Shown in pieces: positions 22,533-33,759 of a DNA stretch of 64,000 nt. A model generated the notes under the pieces. It ran no database searches. It had not been told where the DNA came from and saw nothing but the letters and a program-made list of their open reading frames with translations. The DNA is from Hyperoodon ampullatus (taxonomy: Eukaryota > Chordata > Mammalia > Artiodactyla > Ziphiidae). Position 1 is the stretch's first letter. Each line of letters starts with the position of its first letter. Where the stretch lies: contig OX457068.1 in the NCBI GenBank assembly GCA_949752795.1, positions 56,076,516-56,140,515 of the forward strand, given 5' to 3'. The translations under genes and the position numbers were made by a program.

Positions 22533-25500
22533 ATGGGAATAGGAACATACATATCAATAATTACCTTAAATGTAAATGGACTAAATGCTCCCACCTAAAG
22601 ACACAGATTGGCTGAATGGATACAAAAACAAGACCCATATATATGCTGTCTACAAAAGACCCACTTCAGACCTAGAGACACATACAGATTGAAAGTAAGG
22701 GGATGGAAAAAGATATTCCATGCAAATGGAAATCAAAAGAAAGCTGGCCTAGCAATTCTTATATCAGACAAAATAGACTTTAAAATAAAAACTATTACAA
22801 GAGACAAAGAAGGACACTACATAATGATCAAGTGATCGATCCAAGAAGAAGATATAACAATTGTAAATATTTATGCACCCAACAGAGGAGCACCCCAATA
22901 CATAAGGCAAATACTAACAACAATAAAAGGGGAAAACAACAGTAACACACTCATAGTAGGGGACTTGAGCACCCCACTTTCATCAATGGACAGATCATCC
23001 AAAATGAAAGTAAATACGGAAACACAAGCTTTAAATGATACATTAAACAAGATGGACTTAACTTATATTTATAGGACATTCCATCCAAAAACAACAGAAT
23101 ATTCATTTTTCTCAAGTGCTCATGGAGCATTCTCCAGGATATATCATATCTTGGGTCACAAATCAAGCCTTGGTAAATTTAAGAAAATTGAAATTGTATC
23201 AAGTATCTTTTCCAACCACAATGTTATGAGACTAGACATCAATTACAGGAAAAGATCTGTAAAAAGTACAAAAACATGGAGGCTAAACAATACACTACTC
23301 AATAACGAAGTGATCACTGAAGATTTCAAAGAGGTAATAAAAAAATACCTAGAAACAAATGACAATGGAGACACGAAGACCCAAAACCTATGGGATGCAG
23401 CAAAAGCAGTTCTAAGGGGGAAGTTTATAGCAATACAATCCCACCTTAAAAAACAGGAAACATCTCGAGTAAAAAACCTGACTCTGCACCGAAAGCAATT
23501 AGAGAAAGAAGAAAAAAAATCACCCAAAGTTAGCAGAAGGAAAGAAATCATAAAGATTAGATCAGAAATAAATGAAAAAGAAATGAAAGAAATGATAGCA
23601 AAGATCAATAAAACTAAAAGCTAGTTCTTTGAGAAGATAAACAAAATTGATAAACCATTAGCCAGACTCATCAAGAAAAAAAGGGAGAAGACTCAAATCA
23701 ATAGAATTAGAAATGAAAAAGGAGAAGTAACAACTGAAACTGCAGAACTACAAAAGATCATGAGAGATTACTACAAGAAACTCTATGCCAATAAAACGGA
23801 AAACCTGGAAGAAACAGACAGATTCTTAGAAATGCAGAACATGCCAAGACTGAATCAGGAAGAAATAGAAAATATAAATAGACCAATCACAAGCACTGAA
23901 ATTGAAACTGTGATTAAAAATCTTCCAACAAATAAAAGCCCAGGAACAGATGGCTTCACAGGTGAATTCTATCAAGAATTTAGAGAAGAGCTAACACCTT
24001 TGCTTCTCAAACTTTTCCAAACTATAGCAGAGGGAGGAGCACTCCCCAACTCATTCTACAAGGCCACCATCACCTTGATATCAAAACCAGGCAAGGATGT
24101 CACAAAGAAAGAAAACTACAGGCCAATATCACTGATGAACATAGATTCAAAAATCCTCAACAAAACACTAGCAAACAGAATACAACAGAAAATTAAAAGG
24201 ATCATACACCATGATCAAGTGGGGTTTATTCCAGGAATGCAAGGATTCTTCAGTATATGCAAATCAATCAACGTGATACACCATATTAACAAATTGAAGA
24301 AGAAAAACCATATGATCATCTCAATAGATGCAGGGAAAGCATTTGACAAAATTCAACACCGAGTTATGATAAAAACCCTGCAGAAAGTAGGCATAGAGGG
24401 AACTTTCCTCAACATAATAAAGGCTATATATGACAAACCCACAGCCAACATCGTCCTCAATGGTGAAAAACTGAAACCATTTCCACTAAGATCAGGAACA
24501 AGACAAGGCTGTCCACTCTCACCACTCTTATTCAACATAGTTTTGGAAGTTTTAGCCACAGCAATCAGAGAAGAAAAGGAAATAAAAGGAATCCAAATTG
24601 GAAAAGAAGAAATAAAGCTGTCACTGTTTGCAGATGACATGATACTATACATAGAGAATCCTAAAGATGCTACCAGAAAACTACTAGAGTTAATAAACGA
24701 ATTTGGTAAAGCAGCAGGATACAAAATTAATGCACAGAAATCTCTGGCATTCCTATATACTGATGATGAAAAATCTGAAAGTGAAATCAAGAAAACACTC
24801 CCATTTACCAATGCAACAAAAAGAATAAAATATCTAGGAATAAACCTACCTAAGGACACAAAAGACCTGTATGCAGAAAATTGTAAGACACTGATGAAAG
24901 AAATTAGAGATGATACAAATAGATGCAGAGATACACCATGCTCCTGGATTGGAAGAATCAATATTTTGAAAATGACTCTACTACCCAAAGCAATCTACAG
25001 ATTCAACGCAATCCCTATCAAAATACAACTGGCATTTTTCACAGAGCTAGAACAAAAAATTTCAAAATTTGTTATGAAAAAGAAAAGACCCCGAATAGCC
25101 AAAGCAATCTTGAGAACGAAAAACGGAGCTGGAGGAATCAGGCTCCCTGACTTCAGACTATACTACAAAGCTACAGTAATCAAGACACTGTGGTACTTGC
25201 ACAAAAACAGAAATATAGATCAATGGAACAGGATAGAAAGCACAGAGATAAACCCACGGGCATATGGTCACCTTATCTTTGATAAAGGAGGCAGGAATGT
25301 ACAGTGGGGAAAGGACAGCCTCTTCAATAAGTGGTGCTGTGAAAACTGGACAAGGACATGTAAAGTATGAGATTAGATCATTCCCTAACACCATACACAA
25401 AAATAAGCTCAAAATGGATTAAAGACCTAAATGTAAGGCCAGAAACTATCAAACTCTTAGAAGAAAACATAGGGAGAACACTCTATGACATAAATCACAG

Positions 25501-26363
25501 CAAGATCCTTTTGGACCCACCTCCTGGGAAATGGAAATAAAAACAAAGATAAACAAACGGGACCTAATGAAACTTCAAAGCTTTTGCACAGCAAAGGCAA
25601 CCATAAATAAGACCAAAAGACAACCCTCAGAATGGGAGAAAATATTTGCAAATGAAGCAACTGATAAAGGATTAATCTCCAAAATTTATAAGCAGCTCAT
25701 GCAGCTCAATAGCAAAAAAACAAACAAACCAATCCAAAAATGGGCAGAAGACTTAAACAGGCATTTCTCCAAAGAAGATATAGAGACTGCCAACAAACAC
25801 ATGGAAGAATGTTCAACATCATTAATCATTAGAGAAATGCAAATCAATACTACAATGAGATATCATCTCACACCAGTTAGAATGGCCATCATCAAGAAAT
25901 CTAGAAACAATAAATGCTGGAGAGGGTGTGGAGAAAAGGGAACACTCTTGCACTCTGGTGGGAATGTGAATTGGTAAAGCCACTATGGAGAACAGTATGG
26001 AGGTTCCTTAAAAAACTAAAAATAGAACTACTATATGCCCCAGCAATCCCACTACTAGGCATATACCCTGAGAAAACCATAATTCAAAAAGAGACATGTA
26101 CCAAAATGTTCATTGCAGCTCTATTGACAATAGCCAGGAGATGGAAACAACCTAAGTGTCTATCATCGGATGAATGGATAAAGAAGATGTGGCACATATA
26201 TACAATGAAATATTACTCAGCCATAAAAAGAAACGAGACTGAGCTATTTGTAATGAGGTGGATAGACCTAGAGTCTGTCATACAGAGTGAAGTAATTCAG
26301 AAAGAGAAAGACAAATACCATATGCTAACACATATATATGGAATTAAAAAAAAAATGTCATGA
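22533..26363 (+). pseudogene. L1 C ORF2 (endonuclease / reverse transcriptase), broken
   Basis: The expected length is 1277 codons. Domains in order are endonuclease (codons 1 to about 240), RT (FADDMILY at 24627-24650) and the C-terminal Cys motif (about 25914-25965). Lesions are TAA at 22596-22598 (codon 22), TGA at 22833-22835, TAG at 23622-23624 (codon 364), and single-base losses near 25366, 25527 and 25955. The net loss of three bases restores overall length divisibility. The endonuclease catalytic Glu is Lys (22656-22658), and the later metal/catalytic stretches read GDLST and SNHN instead of GDFNT and SDHN. The codon 22 stop, codon 364 stop, Lys and 25955 loss are shared with L1 B; the TGA and the other two losses are private. 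Confidence 0.93.
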
Positions 26364-26676
26364 AGAACCTAGGGGTAAAACGGGAATAAAGACACAGACT
26401 TACTTGAGAATGGACTTGAGGATATGGGGAGGTGAAAGGGTAAGCTGTGACAAAGCGAGAGAAAGGCATGGACATATATACAATACCAAACGTAAGGTAG
26501 ATAGATAGTGGGAAGCAGCCACATAGCACAGGGAGATCAGCTCGGTGCTTTGTGACTGCCTGGAGGGGTGGGATAGGGAGGGTGGGAGGGAGGGACACAC
26601 AAGAGGGCAGGGATCGGGGAACAAATTTATATGTATGACTGATTCACTTTGTTATAAAGCATAAACTAATAAAAAA

Positions 26677-26692
26677 AAAGATAATTTCACCA
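26677..26692. repeat. Target-site duplication, right copy, of L1 C
   Basis: 'aaagataatttcacca' pairs with 20114-20129. Its first A bases merge with the poly-A tail of C. Confidence 0.9.
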
Positions 26693-29423
26693 TATGTGCG
26701 TGGGTTTATCTCTGGACTTTCTATCCTGTTCCATTGATCTATCTTTCTGTTTTTGTGCAAGTACCACACTGTCTTGATTGCTGTAGCTTTGTACTATAGT
26801 CTGAAGTCAGGGAGCCTGATTCGTCCAGCTCCGTTTTTCGTTCTTAAGATTGCTTTGGCTATTTGGGGTCTTTTCTTTTTCCAAACAAATTTTGAAATTT
26901 TTTGTTTTAGTTCTGTGAAAAATGTCAGTGGTAGTTTGATAGGAATTGCATTGAATCTGTAGATTGCTTTGTGTAGTAGACTCATTTTCACAATATTGAT
27001 TCTTCCAATCAAGGAACATGGTATATCTCTCTATCTATTTGTATCATATTTAATTTCTTTCATCAGTGTCTTACAATTTTCTGCATACAGGTCTTTTGTG
27101 TCCTTACGTAGGTTTATTCCTAGATATTTTATTCTTTTTGTTGCATTGGTAAATGGGAGTGTTTTCTTGATTTCACTTTCAGATTTTTCATCATCAGTAT
27201 ATAGGAATGCCAGAGATTTCTGTGCATTAATTTTGTATCCTGCTACTTTACTGAATTCATTAATTAGCTCCAGTAGTTTTCTGGTAGCATATTTAGGATT
27301 CTCTATGTATAGTATCATGTCATCTGCAAACAGTGACAGCTTTATTTCTTCTTTTCCAATTTGGATTCCTTTTATTTCCTTTTCTTCTCTGATTGCTGTG
27401 GCTAAAACTTCCAAAACTATGTTGAATAAGAGTGGTGAGAGTGGGCAGCCTTGTCTTGTTCCTGATCTTAGTGGAAATGGTTTCAGTTTTTCACCATTGA
27501 GGACGATGTTGGCTGTGGGTTGGTCATATATGGCCTTTATTATGCTGAGGAAAGTTCCTTCTATGCCTACATTCTGCAGGGTTTTTATCATATATGGGTG
27601 TTGAATTTTGTCGAATGCTTTCTCTGCATCTATTGAAATGATCATATGGCTTTTCTCCTTCAATTTGTTAATATGGTGTATTACATTGATTGATTTGCAT
27701 ATACTGAAGAATCCTTGCATTCCTGGAATAAACCCCACTTGATCATGGTGTGTGATCCTATTTATGTGCTGTTGGAATCTGTTTGCTAGCATTTTGTTGA
27801 GGATTTTTGCATCTGTGTTCATCAGTGATATTGGCCTCTAGTTTTCTTTCTTTGTGACATCCTTGTCTGGTTTTAGTATCAAGGTGATGGTGGGCTAGTA
27901 GAATGAGTTTGCGAGTGTTCCTCCCTCTGTGATATTTTGGAAGAGTTTGAGAAGGATAGGTGTTAGCTCTTCTCTAAATGTTTGATAGAATTCGCTTGTG
28001 AAGCCACCTGTTCCTGGGCTTTTGTTTGTTGGAAGATTTTTAACCACAGTTTCAATATCAGTGCTTGTGATTGCTCAATTCTTGTTTTCTATTTCTTCCT
28101 GATCAGCCTTGGCAGGTTGTGCATTTCTAAGAATCTGTTCATTTCTCCCAGATTGTCCATTTTATTGGCATAGAGTTTCTTGTAGTAATCTCTCATGATC
28201 TTTTGTAGTTCTGCAGTGTCAGTTGTTACTTCTCCTTTTTCATTTCTAATTCTATTGATTTGAGTCTTCTCCCTTTTTTTCTTGATGAGTCTGGCTAATG
28301 GTTTATCAATTTTGTTTATCTTCTCAAAGAACTAGCTTTTAGTTTTATTGATCTTTGCTATCATTTCTTTCATTTCTTTTTCATTTATTTCTGATCTGAT
28401 CTTTATGATTTCTTTCCTTCTGCTAACTTTGGGTGATTTTTTTTCTTCTTTCTCTAATTGCTTTAGGTGCAGGGTCAGGTTCTTTAACCGAGATGTTTCC
28501 TGTTTTTTAAGGTGGGATTGTATTGCTATAAACTTCCCCCTTAGAACTGTTTTTGCTGTGTCCCATAGGTTTTGGGTCATCGTGTCTCCACTATCATTTG
28601 ATACTAGGTATTTTTTTATTTCCTTTTTGATTTCCTCAATGATCACTTCGTTATTAAGTAGTTTATTGTTTAGCCTCCATGTGTTTCTATTTTTTACAGA
28701 TCTTTTCCTGTAATTGATGTCTAGTCTCATAGCATTGGGGTCGGAGAAGATACTTGATACAATTTCAATTTTCTTAAATTTACCAAGGCTTGATTTGTGA
28801 CCCAAGATATGATCTATCCTGTAGAACGCTCCATAAGCACTTGGAAAAATGAATATTCTGTTGTTTTTGGATGGAATGTCCTATAAATATCAATTAAGTC
28901 CATCTTGTTTAATGTAGCACTTAAAGCTTGTGTTTCCTTATTTATTTTCATTTTGGATGATCTGTCCATTGGTGAAAATGGCGTGTTCAAGTCCCCTACT
29001 ATGAGTGTGTTACTGTTGTTTTCCCCTTTTATGGCTGTTAGTATTTGCCTTTTATATTGAGGTGCTCCTCTGTTGGGTGCATAAATATTTACAATTGTTA
29101 TATCTTCTTCTTGGATCGATCCCTTGATCATTATGTAGTGTCCTTCTTTGTCTCTTGTAATAGTCTTTATTTTAAAGTCTATTTTGTCTGATATAAGAAT
29201 TGCTAGGCCAGCTTTCTTTTGATTTCCATTTGCATGGAATATCTTTTTCCATCCCCTTACTTTCAATCTGTATGTGTCTCTAGGTCTGAAGTGGGTCTTT
29301 TGCAGACAGCATATATATGGGTCTTGTTTTTGTATCCATTCAGCCAATCTGTGTCTTTAGGTGGGAGCATTTAGTCCATTTACATTTAAGGTAATTATTG
29401 ATATGTATGTTCCTATTCCCACT
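26693..29423 (-). pseudogene. L1 B ORF2, endonuclease and RT portion
   Basis: The start Met is lost (GTG at about 29423). Codon 22 is TAA (29357-29359) and the endonuclease catalytic Glu is Lys (29297-29299), both as in L1 C. The endonuclease block 29347-28814 ends at a 1-nt loss after 'TTEYSFF'. The next block has SDPN in place of SDHN (catalytic His lost) and ends at TAG 28332-28334 after 'INKTKS', again shared with C at codon 364. The RT block 27822-27031 keeps FADDMILY. The frame is then cut by L1 C. Confidence 0.9.
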
Positions 29424-29480
29424 TCCTTAATTGTTTTGTGTTTGTTATTGTAGGTATTTTCCTTCTGTTGTGTTTCTTGC

Positions 29481-30365
29481 CTAGAGAAGTTCCTTTAACA
29501 TTTGCTGTAAAGCTGGTTTGGCAGTGCTGAACTCTCTCAGCTTTTGCTTGTCTGTAAATATTTTAATTTCTCCATCAAATTTGAGTGATATCTTTGCTGG
29601 GTAGAGTAATCTTGGTTGCAGGTTTCTCTCCTTCATCATATGTCTTGCCACTCCCTTCTGGCTTGTAGAGTTTCTGCTGAGAGATCAGCTGTTAACCTGA
29701 TGGGGATTCCCTTGTGCATTATATATTGTTTTTCTCTTGCTGCTTTTAATATGATTTCTTTATGTTTAATTTTTGACAGTTTGATTAATATGTGTCTTGG
29801 CATATTTCTCCTTGGGTTTATTCTGTGTGGGACTCTCTGTGCCTCCTGGACTTGATTAACTATTTCCTTTCCCATATTAGGGAAGTTATCAACTATAGTC
29901 TCTTCATATATTTTCTCAGTCCCTTTCTTTTTCTCTTCTTCTTCTGGAACCCCTATAATCCGAATGTTGGTGAGTTTAATGTTGTCCCAGAGGTCTCTGA
30001 GACTGTCCTCAGTTCTTTTCATTCTTTTTTCTTTATTCTTCTCTGCAGTAGTTATTTCCACTATTTTATCTTCCACCTCACTTATACATTCTTCTGCCTC
30101 AGTTATTCTGCTATTGATCCCATCTAGAGTATTTTTCATTTCATTTATTGTGTTTTTAATCGATGCTTGATTCATCTTTAGTTCTTCTAGGTCCTTGTTA
30201 ACTGTTTCTTGCATTTTGTCTATTCTATTTCCAAGATTTTGGATCATCTTTACTATCATTATTCTGAATTCTTTTTCGGGAGACTGCCTATTACCTCTTC
30301 ATTTGTTAGGTCTGGTGGGTTTTTATCTTGCTCCTTCACCTGCTGTGTGTTTTTCTGTCTTCTCA
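29481..30365 (-). pseudogene. L1 B ORF1, broken
   Basis: The start ATG is at 30363-30365 (MRRQKNTQQVKEQ). A 1-nt loss near 30285 shifts the frame, a 21-base in-frame loss removes the DSISKIQ segment found in C, and a loss near 29636 creates a stop after 'REWQD'. The canonical TAG is at 29481-29483. None of these lesions is present in L1 C. The middle portion (30259-29636) is otherwise open. Confidence 0.9.
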
Positions 30366-30886
30366 TTTTGCTTATCTTACTGTGCTGGGGTCTCCTTTTT
30401 GCAGGCTGCTGCTTCGTAGTTCCCATTGTTTTTGGTGTCTGTCCCCAGTGGCTAACGTTGTTTCAGTGGGTTGTGTAGGCTTCCTGGTGGATGGGACTAG
30501 TGCCTGTGTTTTGGTGGATGAGTCTTGATCTTGTCTTTCTGGTGGACAGGTCCACGTCTGGTGGTGTGTTTTGGGGTGACTGTGGCCTTATTATGTTTTT
30601 ACGCCACCTCTCTGCTATTGGGTGTGGTTGTATTCCTGTCTTGCTCCTTGCTTGGCATATGGTGACCAGCACTGTAGCTTGCTGGTCGTTGACTGAAGCT
30701 GGGTGATGGTGTTGAGATGGAGATCTCTGGGAGATTTTCACTGCTTGATATTATGTGGAGCTGGGAGGTCTCTTGTGGACCCGTGTCCTGAAGTTGGCTC
30801 TCCCACTTCACAGGCACAGCACTGACTCCTGGCTGCAGCACCAAGAGCCTTTCATCTACCCAGCTCAGAGTAAAACGGAGAAAAGG

Positions 30887-31004
30887 TAGAAAGAAAGAAT
30901 TAGTAGAAGAAAGAAAGAGAGAAAGAAAGAAAGAAAGAAAGAAACAAGGAAAGAAAGGAAGGAAGGAAGGAAGAAAAAGAAAGAAAGGAGGGAGGGAAGG
31001 AGGA

Positions 31005-31039
<35 letters not shown>

Positions 31040-31095
31040 GAGACGGGAGGGAAGGAGGAGGAAGGGGAGGTAGGAAAAAGAGAAAGAGAGAAGAT
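30887..31095. repeat. Polypurine (GAAA/GGAA)n tract in L1 B 5' UTR
   Basis: The plus strand is almost pure purine for about 200 bases, with runs of gaaa, ggaa and ggga. The same position in L1 D has a longer version and L1 E has a short A/T-rich remnant. Long mirror-like polypurine tracts can form triplex DNA and expand by slippage. Confidence 0.9.
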
Positions 31096-31282
31096 AAAGT
31101 AAAATAGAATAAAGTATGATAAAATATAGTAGCATTTTTAAATTAAAAAGTAATTATTATAAAAAAATTAAAAAAAAACAGACAGATAGAACGCTGGGAC
31201 AAATGCTTGAAGCAAAGCTATACAGAGAAAATCTCACACAGAAGCATACACATACACATTCACAAAAAGAGAACAAGAGGAA

Positions 31283-31500
31283 AAAAATCTTAAATCTTGC
31301 TTTCAAAGTCCACCTCCTCAATTTGGGATAATTTTTGTTAAAAGAGGAAAAGGCGAAAAAGTCTTAAATCTTGCTCTCTAAGTCCACCTCTTCAATTTGG
31401 GATAATTCGTTGTAAAAAGAGGAAAAGGGGAAAAAATCTTAAATCTTGTTCTCAAAGTCCGCCTCCTCAATTTGGGATGATTCGCTGTCCACTCATATAT
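31283..31500. repeat. Three tandem ~75-bp units in L1 B 5' UTR
   Basis: Units begin near 31283, 31357 and 31432. Each contains 'cttaaatcttg', then 'aagtccacctcctcaatttgg' and 'gataattcgttgtaaaa', with spacing of 74 and 75 bases. L1 D has an equivalent three-unit array, L1 E has one unit and L1 C has none. Confidence 0.85.
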
Positions 31501-32658
31501 TCCACAGATTCAGGGTACATCAAGTTGATTGTGGAGCTTTAATCTGCTGCTTCTGAGGATGCACAGAGAGATTTCCCTGTCTCTTCTTTGTTCTCACAGC
31601 TCTCGGGTCTCAGTTTTGAATTTGGCCCCGCCTCTCCATGTAGGTCACCGGAGGGCCTCTGTTCTTCGCTCAGACAGGACGGGTTTAAAGGAGCCGCTTC
31701 GGGGACTCTGGCTCACTCAGGCCGAGGGGAGGGGCACGGAGTGCGGGGCAAGCCTGTGGCGGCAGAGGCCAGCGTGACGTTGCACCAACCCGAGGAGCTC
31801 CATGCACTTTCCCGGGGAAGCCGTCCCTGGATCCCGGGACCCCGGCAGTGGCGGGCTGCACAGGCTCCCTGGAAAGGGGGCATGGACAGTGACCTGCGCT
31901 CGCACACAGGCCTCTTGGTGGTGGCAGTAGCAGCCCCAGCATCCCACGCCCTTCTCCAGGGTCCGTGCCTTTAGCCGCAGTTCACACCCGTCTCTGGAGC
32001 TCCTTTAAGCAGCGCTCTTTATCCCCTCTCCTCGCGCACCAGGAAACAAATAGGGAAGAAAAAGTCTCTTGCCTCTTTGGCAGCTCCAGACTTTTTCCCG
32101 GACTCCCTTCCGGCTAGCCATGGTGCACTAATCCCTTCAGGCTCTCTTCCCGCCGCCAGCCCCAGTCCTCTCCCTGCGCTTTGACTGAAACCCGATACCC
32201 GAGCCTCAGCTCCCAGCCCCGCCTGCCCTGGCAGCCGAGCACACAAGCCTCTCGGGCTGGTGAGTGCCTGTCGGCACTGATCCTCTCTGCGGGAATCTCT
32301 TTGCTTTGCCCTCCGCACCCCTGTTGCTCCACTCTCCTCCGCTACTCCGAAGCTTTCCCCCTTCACCACCCACAGTCTCTGCCTGCAAAGGGGCTTCCTA
32401 GTGTGTGGAAACCATTTCTCCTTCATGGCTCCCTCCTACTGGTGCAGGTTCCGTCCCTATCCTTATGTCTCTGTTTATTCTTTTTTTCTTATGCCCTACC
32501 CAGGTATGTGGGGAGTTTCTTGCCTTTTGGGGGGTCTGAGGTCTTCTGTCAGCGTTCAGTAGGTGTTCTGTAGGAGTTGTTCCACGTGTAGATGAATTTG
32601 TGATGTATCTGTGGGAGGAAGGGGATCTCCACGTCTTACTCTTCTGCTATCTTTCCCC
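31500..32658 (-). promoter_or_regulatory. L1 B CpG-rich 5' UTR promoter region
   Basis: This is markedly GC- and CpG-rich compared with everything around it (especially 31620-31900 and 32090-32230). It is the 5' end of the minus-strand L1, where mammalian L1 internal promoters lie. The open frames on both strands here are composition artefacts. Activity is inferred, not shown. Confidence 0.65.
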
Positions 32659-32907
32659 GGGATGGATTCATATATATTGACAATTGATATATTTCTTCTT
32701 GGACTGATCCCTTGGTCATTACATAATGTCCTTTGTCACTTGTAGTAGTCTTTGTTTTAAAGTTTATTTTTTGTGGTATAAAATATTGTTACCTTGGCTT
32801 ACTTTTGATTTCCATTTGCATGGAATACATTTATAAACCCCCTCACTTTCAGTCTATGTGTGTCTTTTATCTAAAGTGAGACTTTTGTAGGCAACATATA
32901 TACAGGT

Positions 32908-33134
32908 TTTTTGTTTGTTTGTTTGTTTGTTTGTTTGTTTTTGCGGTACATGTGCCTCTCACTCTTGTGGCTCTCCCGTTGTGGAGCACAGGCTCTGGAC
33001 GTGCAGGCTCAGCGGTCATGGCTTACGGGCCTAGTTGCTCCGTGGCATGTGGGGTCTTCCCGGACCGGGGCACGAACCCATGTCCCCTGCATCAGCAAGT
33101 GGGCTCTCAACCACTGCGCCACCAGGGAAGCCCC
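32908..33134 (-). mobile_element. CHR-type SINE with (TTTG)n tail, in L1 A
   Basis: The tail is a (TTTG)n run (32908-32942) in place of oligo-T. The CHR body follows in reverse complement, ending 'caccagggaagccc' at about 33134. The flanking 'ggtttttt'/'tggtttg' words suggest a short imperfect duplication. Confidence 0.9.
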
Positions 33135-33410
33135 TGGTTTGTTTTTTTAATCTATTCATCTATTCTTTGTCTTTTGATTGAAGCCATTAGTCCACTTACA
33201 TTTAACATAATTATTGATATATATGTTCTTATTAACATTTTGTTAATTTTTTGGAGTTGTTTTGTAGTTGTTTTTTGTTCCTTTCTTCTTCTTTTGTCCT
33301 ATACTCTAGTTATTTTATAACAACCTTTAGTGTTATATTTGATTCCTTTGCCTTTTTTCTGTGTTTATCTATTACAGATCTTTTGCTTTGTAGCTGCCAT
33401 GAGGTTTATA

Positions 33411-33440
33411 TATAGTTAGCTAGCTAGCTAGCTAACTATA
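33411..33440. repeat. Perfect 30-bp palindrome with TAGC core
   Basis: The unit 'tatagttagc' is followed by tandem TAGC and then 'gctaactata'; the whole stretch equals its own reverse complement. It sits in the inter-ORF region of L1 A beside a degenerate (TATC)n run. It probably arose by microsatellite growth in a TAGC-containing site. Confidence 0.95.
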
Positions 33441-33759
33441 AACCGATCTATCTATCTGTCTATATCTAATTGTAATTGTTTCAAATTGCTGTTCTCTTAA
33501 TTTCAAATGCATTTTAACAACCCTGCATTGGTACTCTCCTCCCTTTATGGTTACTTTCTGACATTATATTTTACATAAAATTGTTTTGTATATCCCTTAA
33601 CTGCTTATTGTGGATATAGATGATTTTACTACTTTTGTCTTTTAAACTTTCTTCTAGCTTTCTATGTATTTGAATTACTATGTTTACTGTATATTTTTCT
33701 TTACCAATGAAAGTCTTCCTTTCATAATTTTTATATTTCTAATTGTGGCTTTTTCATTT

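Larger units (their letters stand above)
20130..26676 (+). mobile_element. L1 C, near full-length, nested in L1 B in opposite orientation
   Basis: This is a plus-strand L1 with 5' UTR (20130-21560), ORF1 (21561-22474 or 22510), a short spacer, ORF2 (22533-26363), 3' UTR and A tail with AATAAA at about 26668. The 5' end begins at 'cagatacaccag', roughly 45 bases inside the full-length start seen in D, so it is slightly 5'-truncated. It disrupts ORF2 of L1 B. B and C are closer to each other than either is to D or E, sharing many ORF2 substitutions and three inactivating lesions. Confidence 0.95.
26693..32658 (-). mobile_element. L1 B, segment 2: ORF2, ORF1 and 5' UTR
   Basis: This continues L1 B after the C insertion. 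Reading leftward from 32658 there is a 5' UTR of about 2.3 kb, ORF1 (30365-29481) and ORF2 from 29423. The right end 'cttctgctatctttcccc' is the complement of the L1 start, after which text of L1 A resumes. The copy is full length but pseudogenised. Confidence 0.92.

Noticed and set aside
30887..31500. Tandem units of the L1 5' UTR as a CRISPR-like or satellite array
   Set aside because: Only three contiguous units with no distinct spacers, located at the same internal position in two L1 copies; it is an L1 5' UTR repeat.
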